Below, piece by piece: positions 34,021-42,233 of a stretch of 64,000 nt of DNA. Positions within the stretch are counted from its first letter, which is position 1. Every line of letters begins with the position of its first letter. The stretch comes from VXNE01 sp963668365 (GTDB lineage: Bacteria > Pseudomonadota > Gammaproteobacteria > Pseudomonadales > Azotimanducaceae), in NCBI GenBank assembly GCA_963668365.1, contig OY764266.1:682001-746000 (forward strand). Direction: 5' to 3'. The notes beneath the pieces were generated by a model that was given only the letters and a program-made list of their open reading frames with translations, ran no database searches and was not told where the DNA came from. The position numbers and the translations under genes are program-made.

Positions 34021-34238
34021 AGGTACTTCTCCGCCAAGGCGGAATATCGTGGGTCATCGCGATCTGCAGGCAGGAACCGACCCCGCCATCGTGACGAGAA
34101 CGACGGGCTGTCTTCCCCGACGGCCGCCCACAGCGATCGTTCGATGACAGACGACAGCGAAACGCCGCGAGACCGGGCATAGCGCTTGGCCAGCGGCAAC
34201 ACATCAGCGTCGATGGTTACCGTGAGCTTTCTCTTCAT
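34017..34238 (-). CDS. Ribbon-helix-helix antitoxin (DUF6364/VapB-like)
   Basis: 73 residues: MKRKLTVTIDADVLPLAKRY is the DNA-binding strand and helix, followed by ARSRGVSLSSVIERSLW. The tail (DSPSFSSRWRGRFLPADR) should wrap the PIN toxin. It precedes the toxin and overlaps it by 4 bp. An inverted repeat at 34259-34283, just upstream, is a likely operator for autoregulation. The longer frame from 34304 runs through that operator and was rejected. Confidence 0.8.
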   Translation of the reverse strand: MKRKLTVTIDADVLPLAKRYARSRGVSLSSVIERSLWAAVGEDSPSFSSRWRGRFLPADRDDPRYSALAEKYL

Positions 34239-34256
34239 GTTCGAGCCGAACCACGC

Positions 34257-34283
34257 ATACGTATAGACAACGGGAGTATACGT
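34257..34283 (-). promoter_or_regulatory. Inverted repeat, candidate VapB operator
   Basis: ACGTATA (34259-34265) and its exact complement TATACGT (34277-34283) form a 7-bp inverted repeat with an 11-bp spacer, 19 bp before the antitoxin ATG. The left arm is also part of the palindrome ATACGTAT (34257-34264). The position and symmetry fit an RHH autoregulatory site; TATACG could also serve as a -10. Confidence 0.5.
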
Positions 34284-34332
34284 GCCTCCGCCCAGCCTCG
34301 CCACAGACTCAGGCGTACCTCGGCGGACAGTC

Positions 34333-35457
34333 TTACTTGACCTGCGGGAGCACCTTGTCAGTCATGACCCGCATGACCTGCTGCATGCTCTCGCGCGTGA
34401 CCGAGTTGCCCAGGTGCAGTTCGCACAACAGCTCGTCCACGCCGAAGAGTTCCTGCAGCTCGTTAATCCGATCCACAACCTCTTCCGGCGTCCCGAACAG
34501 TTCCGTCGAGTTCGCGGAACGGCCATCCAGGCGACCGGCGGCGGGACTTGGTCGTCCCATCGCCGCTGCCCGTTGCGCGCGCTCCCGGGCAAGGGCCTCC
34601 TTGAAGCGGTCGGCCTCCTTCCGGGTTGCGGCCACGTGCGTGGGAATGCGGATCGCCACACCGGGGTCGCCCGCGTGGCCCGCGTCCTTCCAGGCCTGCC
34701 GGTACTTGTCGACATCCTGCTTCAGGACCGAATCCCCCTCTTTCCCATACTTGGTGCCGCGTTGCGCGTCGATGTTGCCCCTGATCCCGACCCGGTAGCC
34801 GATTTCTCCCATGGGCACGAAGCCCTGCTGGCTGTCGACCGCCAGGAGAATCGGTGGATGAGGTTTCTGCACCGGCTTGGGGCTGATCCGCATACCGGCC
34901 GGGGGCTCGGGATAGTTGTAAAACTCCCCCTCGAACCCCGAGAAATCCCCCTCGTCCGTCCAGATGCTCTTCATGACCTCGAGGAATTCGAGAAAATGCC
35001 TCCGGCGGACAGGGTCGCCGGCGGTGTCCCCCCCGACGCCGTAAATGAAACGGCCATTGCTGATGTGATCGACCATCGCGACCTCTTGCGCGATGATGAT
35101 CGGGTCCGGCGGCAACAACTGATCGAAGGAATAGCTGCGCCGTTCAGCCACGATCCCCCTTCTGACGATGGTTTGGCCGCCCTCTTGGACGTCCGTCAGA
35201 TATTTCTCTCCAGGCAACTTCAGGTTATGCAGAAGATGGACAGCGGTCCCGATCTTGATCTTCTTGGTCATTCCCGCTATCGCCGAGGACAGCACGAATG
35301 GTTCGGGGTTCACGCCCGCCAACGGGGTTGACGCGGTCCAGACCACGTCCCACCCCATCTCGTCCACAGTTCTGCAGTCGTTGAAGTTGTTTGCGAAGCA
35401 TTCCGCTTCCGTTTCGCCGTGCTTGGCGGGCCACGTAGTAAAGTACCCAATGTCTAT
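34333..35457 (-). CDS. LLM-class flavin-dependent oxidoreductase, non-canonical start
   Basis: About 374 residues of the luciferase-like family. IDIGYFTTWPAKHGETEAEC is followed by VDEMGWDVVWTA, KIKIGTAVHLL, VDHISNGRFIYGVGGDTAGD and FGTPEEVVDRINELQ. The substrate is unknown. No ATG, GTG or TTG lies near the family N-terminus. A good Shine-Dalgarno (AGGGAG) sits 7 nt before ATA at 35455-35457; ATT at 35449-35451 is the other candidate. The frame stays open to 35745, but the upstream residues are not protein-like. A true ATA or ATT start, or a base error in the assembly, would explain this. Confidence 0.75.
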   Translation of the reverse strand: MDIGYFTTWPAKHGETEAECFANNFNDCRTVDEMGWDVVWTASTPLAGVNPEPFVLSSAIAGMTKKIKIGTAVHLLHNLKLPGEKYLTDVQEGGQTIVRRGIVAERRSYSFDQLLPPDPIIIAQEVAMVDHISNGRFIYGVGGDTAGDPVRRRHFLEFLEVMKSIWTDEGDFSGFEGEFYNYPEPPAGMRISPKPVQKPHPPILLAVDSQQGFVPMGEIGYRVGIRGNIDAQRGTKYGKEGDSVLKQDVDKYRQAWKDAGHAGDPGVAIRIPTHVAATRKEADRFKEALARERAQRAAAMGRPSPAAGRLDGRSANSTELFGTPEEVVDRINELQELFGVDELLCELHLGNSVTRESMQQVMRVMTDKVLPQVK

Positions 35458-35654
35458 GACAACTCTCCCTTCCCAAAGTAAGTTCGGGGGTTTCCCCCCT
35501 CGGACTTGCCGTTCTTTTTTAGCATAGGGCGTTGTTCGCCCACAAACGCGGCACTCCTCTTCCAGAGGATGTCCAGCCGCTGTCCACCGCCGGTGTCCGC
35601 GCCCCAATCGTTTATTCTTCCTGCTCGTAGACGCCACGCGGGGAGATGCAGGAC

Positions 35655-36740
35655 ATGTCCGAACCACTGAAGATCGGCCTGATCGGCTCGGGGGGCATCG
35701 CCCGTCGACACCTGACCGCCTTTCGCGAGCATCGCGACCGCGCACGGCTCATGGCAGTGTGCGATATCGTCGAAGATGCCGCCCGCGACTACGCCAGCCG
35801 CGCGGGCGTCGAGGCCGTCTACCGGGACGCCGGGGAAATGCTGCGCGACGCCGACATCGAAGCGGTGGATATCTGCACCACGCACGACACGCACGCGCCG
35901 CTTGCAGTCGCGGCGGCGCAAGCCGGCAAGCACGTCATCGTCGAGAAGGCGATGGCGAATACGCTACAGGGTTGCCGGGACATGATCGCCGCGGCCGACG
36001 ACGCCGGGGTGAAGCTGATGATCGCCCAGCACCTGCGTTATTCGCCCGAAGCCCAGGCGGCGAAACGCGCCATCGACGACGGCAGGCTCGGCGAGATTCA
36101 CGCCGTTCGAACGCACCTGATGGGAGGCGGCAACGGTCGCCCCCGGGAAGGTCACTGGATGGACGACCGCAAGCGCGGCGGCGGCATGCTGATGGTCACC
36201 AGCGTGCATCACCTCGACCTCCTGCGTTTCTACGTCGGCAACGTGAAGCGGGTGACTGCCGTGTGCAGGTCTCTTGCGCCACACTTGCAAAACGGTGCCG
36301 AGGACCTGGTCGCCGCGACCCTCGAGTTCGAGAGCGGCGCCATCGGCGACGTATTCGGCGTCGGGAGTTCGCTGGCGCCCGAAGGGAGGGGCTACATTCT
36401 TTTCGGCAGCAAGGGGACCCTGCATTCGACGACGCCGACGGCGGCCGAGAGCGAGACGAGCCCGACGCGGCATTTCGGCCAGCTCATGCTGTCGACCAGG
36501 GAGGAGGCGCCGGGGCAGGGATGGACAGGTCCGAACTTCGAGCCCCTGGATACGAGCGGCGTCGACCTGCCGACCACCGACTACTTCGTCAACGAGATCC
36601 TGCACTTCGCCCAGTGCTGCAGGACCGGCAGCGAACCCATCAGCAGCGGCCGGGACAACATCGAGACCATCAAGATCATCATGGGCATATTCGAGTCGTC
36701 CCGCAGGGGAGGGGAGGCCGTCGACCTGAACGACCTCTGA
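35655..36740 (+). CDS. Gfo/Idh/MocA-family oxidoreductase
   Basis: 361 residues. The N-terminal Rossmann fold opens LKIGLIGSGGIARRHLTAF, with DICTTHDTHAPLAVAAAQAG and KHVIVEKAMANT (the EKP motif with Ala for Pro). The C-terminal domain has DDRKRGGGMLMVTSVHHLDL, carrying the catalytic-region His. It should oxidise or reduce a sugar or polyol with NAD(P). ATG 35655 was preferred over 35646 because GGGGAG is 9 nt away rather than directly adjacent. Substrate unknown. Confidence 0.88.
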   Translation: MSEPLKIGLIGSGGIARRHLTAFREHRDRARLMAVCDIVEDAARDYASRAGVEAVYRDAGEMLRDADIEAVDICTTHDTHAPLAVAAAQAGKHVIVEKAMANTLQGCRDMIAAADDAGVKLMIAQHLRYSPEAQAAKRAIDDGRLGEIHAVRTHLMGGGNGRPREGHWMDDRKRGGGMLMVTSVHHLDLLRFYVGNVKRVTAVCRSLAPHLQNGAEDLVAATLEFESGAIGDVFGVGSSLAPEGRGYILFGSKGTLHSTTPTAAESETSPTRHFGQLMLSTREEAPGQGWTGPNFEPLDTSGVDLPTTDYFVNEILHFAQCCRTGSEPISSGRDNIETIKIIMGIFESSRRGGEAVDLNDL

Positions 36741-36768
36741 CTCCTGCGTTCGTCGCGCGGAGAAGTTG

Positions 36769-38028
36769 ATGCGCGTTGTCTACAACCTGCTCCTGCTACT
36801 CGCCCTGCCCCTGGTCCGGGTGCGCCTTTTCGTCCGGGCCCGGAGCGAGCCCGCCTACGCCGAGAGACGCAGCGAACGCTGGGGACATGTCCCCGAAGAC
36901 GTGGGCCGGGACGTGATCTGGTTCCACACGGTTTCCGCAGGTGAGGCCATAGGCGCTGCGCCGACGATCCGCGCGCTCAAGGCGCGGATGCCGGACACGC
37001 GCTTCCTGGTTACGACGACGACCCCCGCCGGCAGCGAACAGGTCGTCGAGCGCCTGGGCGAGATCGTCGATCACTGTTACGCGCCCTACGATTTTCCCTG
37101 GGCCGTGACCCGGTTCCTGCGCCGCGTCGAGCCAAGAGCGCTTGTCCTGATGGAAACCGAACTGTGGCCGAATATCCTCCGCGGCGTGAAAGGGAGGGGC
37201 GCGCGCGCATGCCTGGTCAATGCCCGTCTGTCGGAGAGATCAGCACGCCGGTATGCCCTCGTCCCGAGCCTGACGCGCGCCATGCTGCGGGATGTCGATC
37301 ACCTGTTCTGCCAGTACCCGGAAACGGCGCGACGGTTCCAGCGGCTCGGAGCGGACAAGGCCAGGCTCGAAGTCACCGGCAGCATCAAGTTCGATCTCGA
37401 CATCCCACCCGATCTCGACAGCGAGGTCGCTCGACTACGCCGCGAATGGACAGCGGAGCGGCCCGTCTGGATCGCCGGCAGCACCCATCCGGGTGAAGAA
37501 GAGATCGTGCTGTCAGCGCACGCCGAACTGCTGCGCCGGTTTCCCGACCTGTTGCTGGTACTCGTACCCCGGCATCCGCGCCGCGCCGACGACGTGGTCG
37601 CCCTGTGCGACCGTTCGGGACTCTCGTCGGTCCGCCTGTCCTGCGGGTCGCCCGGCGAAGAGAAGCCGGATGTACTCATCGTCGACGTGATGGGGCAACT
37701 GCTTTATTGGTACGGGGTCGCGCAGGCCGCCTTACTCGGCGGCAGCTTCGTGCCGGTGGGCGGACACAACCCCATCGAAGCGGCGGTTCACGGCACACCG
37801 ATGCTGATGGCCCGCCACCGCTTCAACTTTGCCGAGATCACCGAGCAGTTCGAACAAGCCGGCTGTCTGCGCTCCGTCGATGACAGAAGCCTCGCCGGAG
37901 CGGTTGCGGAGCTGCTCGCAGGCTCCGAGCTTCGAAACTCCCAGGGCCGCGCAGCGCGTGAAGTCATCGATCGAAACCGCGGCGCCGGCAACAAACTGCT
38001 CGTGCGGCTCGAGGAGATCATCGCCTAG
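36769..38028 (+). CDS. waaA: 3-deoxy-D-manno-octulosonic acid (Kdo) transferase
   Basis: 419 residues, GT30 family. It attaches Kdo to lipid A at the cytoplasmic face of the inner membrane. N-terminal anchor VYNLLLLLALPLVRVRLFV; catalytic-region IWFHTVSAGEAIGAAPTIRA with the conserved Glu; VLMETELWPNILR; VTGSIKFDLD; and FVPVGGHNPIEAAVHGTP near the C-terminus. It shows that the organism makes lipopolysaccharide. ATG 36769 was chosen; TTG 36766 is the next codon upstream. Confidence 0.95.
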   Translation: MRVVYNLLLLLALPLVRVRLFVRARSEPAYAERRSERWGHVPEDVGRDVIWFHTVSAGEAIGAAPTIRALKARMPDTRFLVTTTTPAGSEQVVERLGEIVDHCYAPYDFPWAVTRFLRRVEPRALVLMETELWPNILRGVKGRGARACLVNARLSERSARRYALVPSLTRAMLRDVDHLFCQYPETARRFQRLGADKARLEVTGSIKFDLDIPPDLDSEVARLRREWTAERPVWIAGSTHPGEEEIVLSAHAELLRRFPDLLLVLVPRHPRRADDVVALCDRSGLSSVRLSCGSPGEEKPDVLIVDVMGQLLYWYGVAQAALLGGSFVPVGGHNPIEAAVHGTPMLMARHRFNFAEITEQFEQAGCLRSVDDRSLAGAVAELLAGSELRNSQGRAAREVIDRNRGAGNKLLVRLEEIIA

Positions 38029-38046
38029 TGTGACACGACACTGGGT

Positions 38047-39117
38047 CTATTCGCCGGCCCGCATCCTCGATATCACGTCCCTGGCGAAGTCCCGGTACGC
38101 GGCGCGCGCGTTGCCGCCGGGCGGGATGAAGCAGATCGCGTCAAGCGCCTCGGCTTCCAGCGCGTTGAGTTGCTCGATGATCGAATCCGGTTCGCCCACG
38201 ATGCCGAAAGCGCTCACCAGTTCCGGGGTGATGAACTTTGCCTCGTCTTCATCGATGTAGCTGTAGTGGCTCTGGTGAAGCAATTGGTGCCGATGTTCCG
38301 CATCGCGTGACTCGTGGAAGGCAAGGTAGTCGTCCCAGATTGGACGGATGTAGTCCGGCGGCTCGATGCCGACATCCCGCGCTGCGTCCACCAGGTAGTG
38401 CACATTCGCCATGATGGACGGGCCCAACTGTTGCACCACGCGCTCCGAGTCGAGGGCCTCGCCGGGCTCCAGCACTATCAGGTTGACCAGTGCGGTGGTA
38501 AGGAACCCATCCAGACCGCGGCCGGCGCGTTCCGCCCCGCGACGCACGTTCACCAGCGCCTCGCCAATGGTGCCGCCCCGCGGAATCCCGGTGATCAGGC
38601 CATCTCCCAACTCACCCGCAATCGCCTGGGCTCGGGGACCAAAGCCGCCGACGTGGATCGGAATGGGACCGGTCAGATCGTAATTGCCCTGCCCGGGTCG
38701 CTGAAATCGGATTACGTGCGTGTCACCGTTCTCGGCGTATTCGACCTCCTCGCCGTGCAGAAGCCCCCGAACCAGCCGAACGTAGTCGGCAAAGGGTTGC
38801 ACCCGCATCGGCGGGCGCCCGAGGGTCCGCATCGCCGTGTTTCCTGTGCCGATACCGAGGAAAACGCGCCCCGGCGCGAGCTGATTGATGGTCGCGATTC
38901 CGTTGGCCATGTCCGGCGCGCTGCGCAGGCCCGGTATCGCAACGCCGGTTCCAATGCGCATGCGCCGAGTGCGTTGCGCCACCAATGCGAGCGCCGCCCA
39001 GGGATTGGACGCCAGCATCGGCGAGTCGCCGACCCAGCAGAAGTCATAGCCCAAGTCTTCGGCCTCGACGACAAAGTCGACACGGGTAACGCGGCCGCAG
39101 GAAATACCGAATTCCAC
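38047..39117 (-). CDS. LLM-class flavin-dependent oxidoreductase (F420/FMN type)
   Basis: 356 residues, starting MEFGISCGRVTRVDFVVEAE. Typical parts are GYDFCWVGDSPMLASNPWAA, RMRIGTGVAIPGLRSAPDMA, APGRVFLGIGTGNTAMRTLG and IPIHVGGFGPRAQAIAGEL. The layout resembles methylene-tetrahydromethanopterin-reductase-like members. It converges on waaA with 18 bp between stops and no recognisable terminator. Substrate unknown. Confidence 0.83.
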   Translation of the reverse strand: MEFGISCGRVTRVDFVVEAEDLGYDFCWVGDSPMLASNPWAALALVAQRTRRMRIGTGVAIPGLRSAPDMANGIATINQLAPGRVFLGIGTGNTAMRTLGRPPMRVQPFADYVRLVRGLLHGEEVEYAENGDTHVIRFQRPGQGNYDLTGPIPIHVGGFGPRAQAIAGELGDGLITGIPRGGTIGEALVNVRRGAERAGRGLDGFLTTALVNLIVLEPGEALDSERVVQQLGPSIMANVHYLVDAARDVGIEPPDYIRPIWDDYLAFHESRDAEHRHQLLHQSHYSYIDEDEAKFITPELVSAFGIVGEPDSIIEQLNALEAEALDAICFIPPGGNARAAYRDFARDVISRMRAGE

Positions 39118-39145
39118 TATTCCTACTCGCCTCGGAAACCGTCCC

Positions 39146-40603
39146 TCAGGGGACGATTCGAACCACCGGGTTTGACGGGTCGGTGAACGCTGCGAGGTCG
39201 CTGATGTCCCGTTCCTCGAGAGACCCCGCGCTCAGCTTGAGCTGGAGCATGTCCAGCACGTAGTTGTAGCGCGAGTCGGCGTAGTCGAACTGCGACTGGA
39301 ACAGTCTCTGCTGTGCCTGCAGCACGTCGACGATGTTGCGCGTGCCGACCTCGTACCCCGTCTGCGTCGCTTCCAGCGCGGACTCGGCCGACTTGATGGC
39401 GCGAATTCTTGCCTGCACGCGGACGACGTCCGTGACGACGGCGCGGTACAGGTTTCGCGTGTCTCGGATCACTGTCGACTCGCGTTCCTGCAGAAACTGG
39501 CGCGCCCGATCGACGTTGTGTCGGGACTCGCGCGACCGCGACCAAAGCGCGCCGCCTTGGAAGATCGGAATACTCGCCGACAGGACATAGCTTTGCGCCT
39601 CCGACTGGCTTGCGATCAACTCGGTTCCGCCGGTGGTCGAATAATTGTGAGAAATGGCGGCCGACAGGGTCGGCAAGTGACCGGAACGCACCGCCCGGTG
39701 ACCGCGCTGCGCCGCCGTGAGGCCTTCGCGCGCGCTCAGGATGGCCAGGTTGGAGTTCACGGCCCGTGCCACCCACGCGTCCTCGTCGTTCGGCTCCGGG
39801 TCCGCAATGGGCAAGGCGCTGTCGAGACTGTCGACACTCCCGTGCGCCACCCCGGTGATGGTTTTCAAGGTCTCGAAGAACACGTCGTGATCCCCGTCCG
39901 CCTGGATGCGCCGCACGACCGATGCATCGTAGGCAGCGGTCGATTCGAGCACGTCGGTGATCGCGACCAGGCCGACATCGAAACGCTGCTGCACCTGTTC
40001 CAGTTGCCGCTTGACTGCCTGCTCCTCGGCCCGGGCGGCCTCTACGCGGGCCTGGGCGCGAAGCACGTCGAGATAGGTGCGCGCGACCCGAACTATCAGG
40101 TTGCGTTCGGCATTCTCGAGATCATGTTCCGCCTGCACCGACAGCGACTGGGCGCGGCGGTAGTTGAACCAGCTCGGCGCGTTGAATACCGGTTGCCGAA
40201 TCTGTGCGTTCCAGCCGTGGCTGTTCGAGGTCTGGGATGGAATCGTGAATATCTGGCCGAAGCTCGGGCTGTTCGGGTCGATGTCGATGCGCGAACCGGG
40301 GAAACTGCGGCGGTTCTGGGAAGTCGATCCGCCCATGGACAGGCTCGGCAGCAACGCAGCGCGCGCCTGCGGCACGCCCTCCTTGCGCGCCCGGTAGTCC
40401 GCCTTCGCAGCGCCCAGGACCGGGTCGTTCGCCCTCGCCGCCGCGTAAAGATCCTGGATGCTCGCTCCGTCCTCGGCTGCATCGAGAGGCCCGGCAAGAC
40501 CCAGCACCAAGGCCGCCGGGGCCGCGCGCCACAGCAGCTTCTTCGCGCGCCGTTGCTCGCAAATGGCCGCGCGGCGCCAACTGCCCGCTGCCGACTTTTT
40601 CAT
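39146..40603 (-). CDS. tolC: TolC-family outer membrane channel
   Basis: 485 residues with an N-terminal signal (LLWRAAPAALVLGLAGPLDA). SIQDLYAAARANDPVLGAAK is the standard TolC start after the signal. The two structural repeats are visible through VQQRFDVGLVAITDVLESTA and QTGYEVGTRNIVDVLQAQQR. It serves type I secretion and tripartite pumps. It is divergent from the DUF1249-cpdA-parE block, the same neighbourhood as tolC in E. coli (with nudF absent here). ATG 40601-40603 was used; an upstream ATG at 40636 adds only charged residues. Confidence 0.9.
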   Translation of the reverse strand: MKKSAAGSWRRAAICEQRRAKKLLWRAAPAALVLGLAGPLDAAEDGASIQDLYAAARANDPVLGAAKADYRARKEGVPQARAALLPSLSMGGSTSQNRRSFPGSRIDIDPNSPSFGQIFTIPSQTSNSHGWNAQIRQPVFNAPSWFNYRRAQSLSVQAEHDLENAERNLIVRVARTYLDVLRAQARVEAARAEEQAVKRQLEQVQQRFDVGLVAITDVLESTAAYDASVVRRIQADGDHDVFFETLKTITGVAHGSVDSLDSALPIADPEPNDEDAWVARAVNSNLAILSAREGLTAAQRGHRAVRSGHLPTLSAAISHNYSTTGGTELIASQSEAQSYVLSASIPIFQGGALWSRSRESRHNVDRARQFLQERESTVIRDTRNLYRAVVTDVVRVQARIRAIKSAESALEATQTGYEVGTRNIVDVLQAQQRLFQSQFDYADSRYNYVLDMLQLKLSAGSLEERDISDLAAFTDPSNPVVRIVP

Positions 40604-40712
40604 CGCTTCCTCCAATTCCTCCGCTTCTGCCGCCACCCCGACAAGGCGCGCCGCAGTCTACCACCCGCCGAAGTCGGTTGTGCCCCAAAAGCCGCTGCCG
40701 AACGATCTTCTA

Positions 40713-40730
40713 GTACAATGCCCCTTGTAC
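40713..40730 (+). promoter_or_regulatory. Candidate -10 within an inverted repeat upstream of the DUF1249 gene
   Basis: GTACAA (40713-40718) and TTGTAC (40725-40730) form an inverted repeat; TACAAT at 40714-40719 differs from the -10 consensus by one base and is oriented toward DUF1249-cpdA-parE-parC. No good -35 is visible. Tentative. Confidence 0.3.
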
Positions 40731-40836
40731 GAAGCGAGAGCTGATTCTCGTCGCTCGGTTCTGGCCGGATTCACGCGCCAGGGATCGTGCGCCGCAGAAA
40801 CTGCGTTTGGTGAGGAATTGGCGACATTGGTGTGCA

Positions 40837-41448
40837 ATGACACTGGCGTGTAACAAGGCGCGACAAAACCGCTACAGCCTGGATCTCAGCGCGCACATGG
40901 CCGAGTGCGAGGCCAACTATGCGCGCCTCATGCGCCTCATGCCGATGCTGGTCGACTCCGACCAAAGCGCGTTCGCCATAACGCTCGGCGACAGCGAGCC
41001 GCAGGTGATCCTGCGGATTGTCGAGCGTCACAAGTACACGACGGTGATCGAGCTCAGCCAGGCAGGCGCCCGGGGAAGCGGCGACACCGGGGACGTGCCG
41101 GAAACACGGCTCGGGGTCCGCGTGTATCACGATGCCCGGTCGGCGGAAGTGATCGCCTTCCAGGACCAGCGCCGGTTCCGGGCGGTATACGAATATCCCA
41201 ACTCGCACATGCGGCATCCCGACGAAAAGGTGCAGGTCAATCGATTCCTTGGAGAATTCCTGCACATGTGCATCGAGCACGGCATCTCGATCGAACAGCC
41301 CGATGCCGCGGGTCAGCGCTTTCTCCCCGTGTCCGATCGCGCGGGTACTCCCGGCGTCGCGGCCGATGCGGAGCCGGGGAGCCCGGTGCGCGTCGAAAGA
41401 GCCGCAAAAAGCGTCCGCACCAGCAATGCCTTGGGTTCGATGGAATGA
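40837..41448 (+). CDS. DUF1249 family protein (YqiB-like)
   Basis: 203 residues. SLDLSAHMAECEANYARLMR, VILRIVERHKYTTVIEL and RVYHDARSAEVIAFQDQRRF are typical of DUF1249, a gammaproteobacterial family of unknown biochemical role. In E. coli, yqiB lies between nudF and cpdA; here it is likewise directly before cpdA. ATG 40837 was chosen as the family start. The C-terminal 45 residues are variable and probably disordered. Confidence 0.82.
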   Translation: MTLACNKARQNRYSLDLSAHMAECEANYARLMRLMPMLVDSDQSAFAITLGDSEPQVILRIVERHKYTTVIELSQAGARGSGDTGDVPETRLGVRVYHDARSAEVIAFQDQRRFRAVYEYPNSHMRHPDEKVQVNRFLGEFLHMCIEHGISIEQPDAAGQRFLPVSDRAGTPGVAADAEPGSPVRVERAAKSVRTSNALGSME

Positions 41449-41468
41449 GGGCTGTTCGAAAAGCATAA

Positions 41469-42233
41469 ATGGGTCTCACCGTATTGCAGATAACCGATAC
41501 GCATCTGCTTGACTCACCCCGCGACACGATGCACGGGGTCAATACCCAAGACACCCTGGAAGCCGTGCTCGACCGGGCTTTCGGCCAAGTCTCCCCCGAC
41601 ATGGTGCTGGCGACCGGAGACATCGCCCAGGCGGCCACAGAGACCGTCTACCGTCGGTTTCGCGACACCATCACATCGCGCTACGAAGGCCCGTGCGTCT
41701 ACGTGCCGGGCAATCACGACCGGCAGGATCCCTTCGCCGCGGTCCTGTCCCCGTCCCGCCATAGCGCCCGCAGATGGGACATCATCGGCATCGACACCCA
41801 CATCGAGGATCATGTGGAGGGCCATGTCCACGACGCCGAACTGCGCCGACTCGACGAGGAACTGGCCGGTGCCGACGGCGATGTTCTCGTGGTCGGACAT
41901 CACTGCCCCGTCGACATCGGCTCGCCGATACTCGACGCGCACCGCATCGTCAACGGCGATGAGCTGACGCGGCTGCTGAACGCCCACGACTGCGTGCGCG
42001 CCTATGTCTGCGGCCATATCCATCAGCCATTCGACGCGTTCGCGGGAGACGTTCGAATCCTCGCCTCCCCGTCCACCTGTTTCCAGTTCGCGCCCGGCGC
42101 CGCCGATTCCCTCATCGACGGCGATGCCGCCCCGGGATACCGCTGGCTCGAACTTCTCGACAATGGCGACCTGGAAACCGGGGTTGCCCGCCTCGCCGCC
42201 CACCCACCAGGAGTTGAAGAAGCTGCCGAGTAG
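41469..42233 (+). CDS. cpdA: 3',5'-cyclic-AMP phosphodiesterase CpdA (Icc)
   Basis: 254-residue class III cyclic nucleotide phosphodiesterase. The metallophosphatase motifs are complete: VLQITDTHLLDSP (DxH), MVLATGDIAQ (GD), YVPGNHDRQDP (GNHD), VVGHHCPVD and VCGHIHQPFD (GHxH). It lowers cAMP in the cytoplasm. The gene sits 20 bp after DUF1249, and parE starts inside its last codons, so it is co-translated with topoisomerase IV, as in E. coli-like gene orders. Confidence 0.93.
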   Translation: MGLTVLQITDTHLLDSPRDTMHGVNTQDTLEAVLDRAFGQVSPDMVLATGDIAQAATETVYRRFRDTITSRYEGPCVYVPGNHDRQDPFAAVLSPSRHSARRWDIIGIDTHIEDHVEGHVHDAELRRLDEELAGADGDVLVVGHHCPVDIGSPILDAHRIVNGDELTRLLNAHDCVRAYVCGHIHQPFDAFAGDVRILASPSTCFQFAPGAADSLIDGDAAPGYRWLELLDNGDLETGVARLAAHPPGVEEAAE

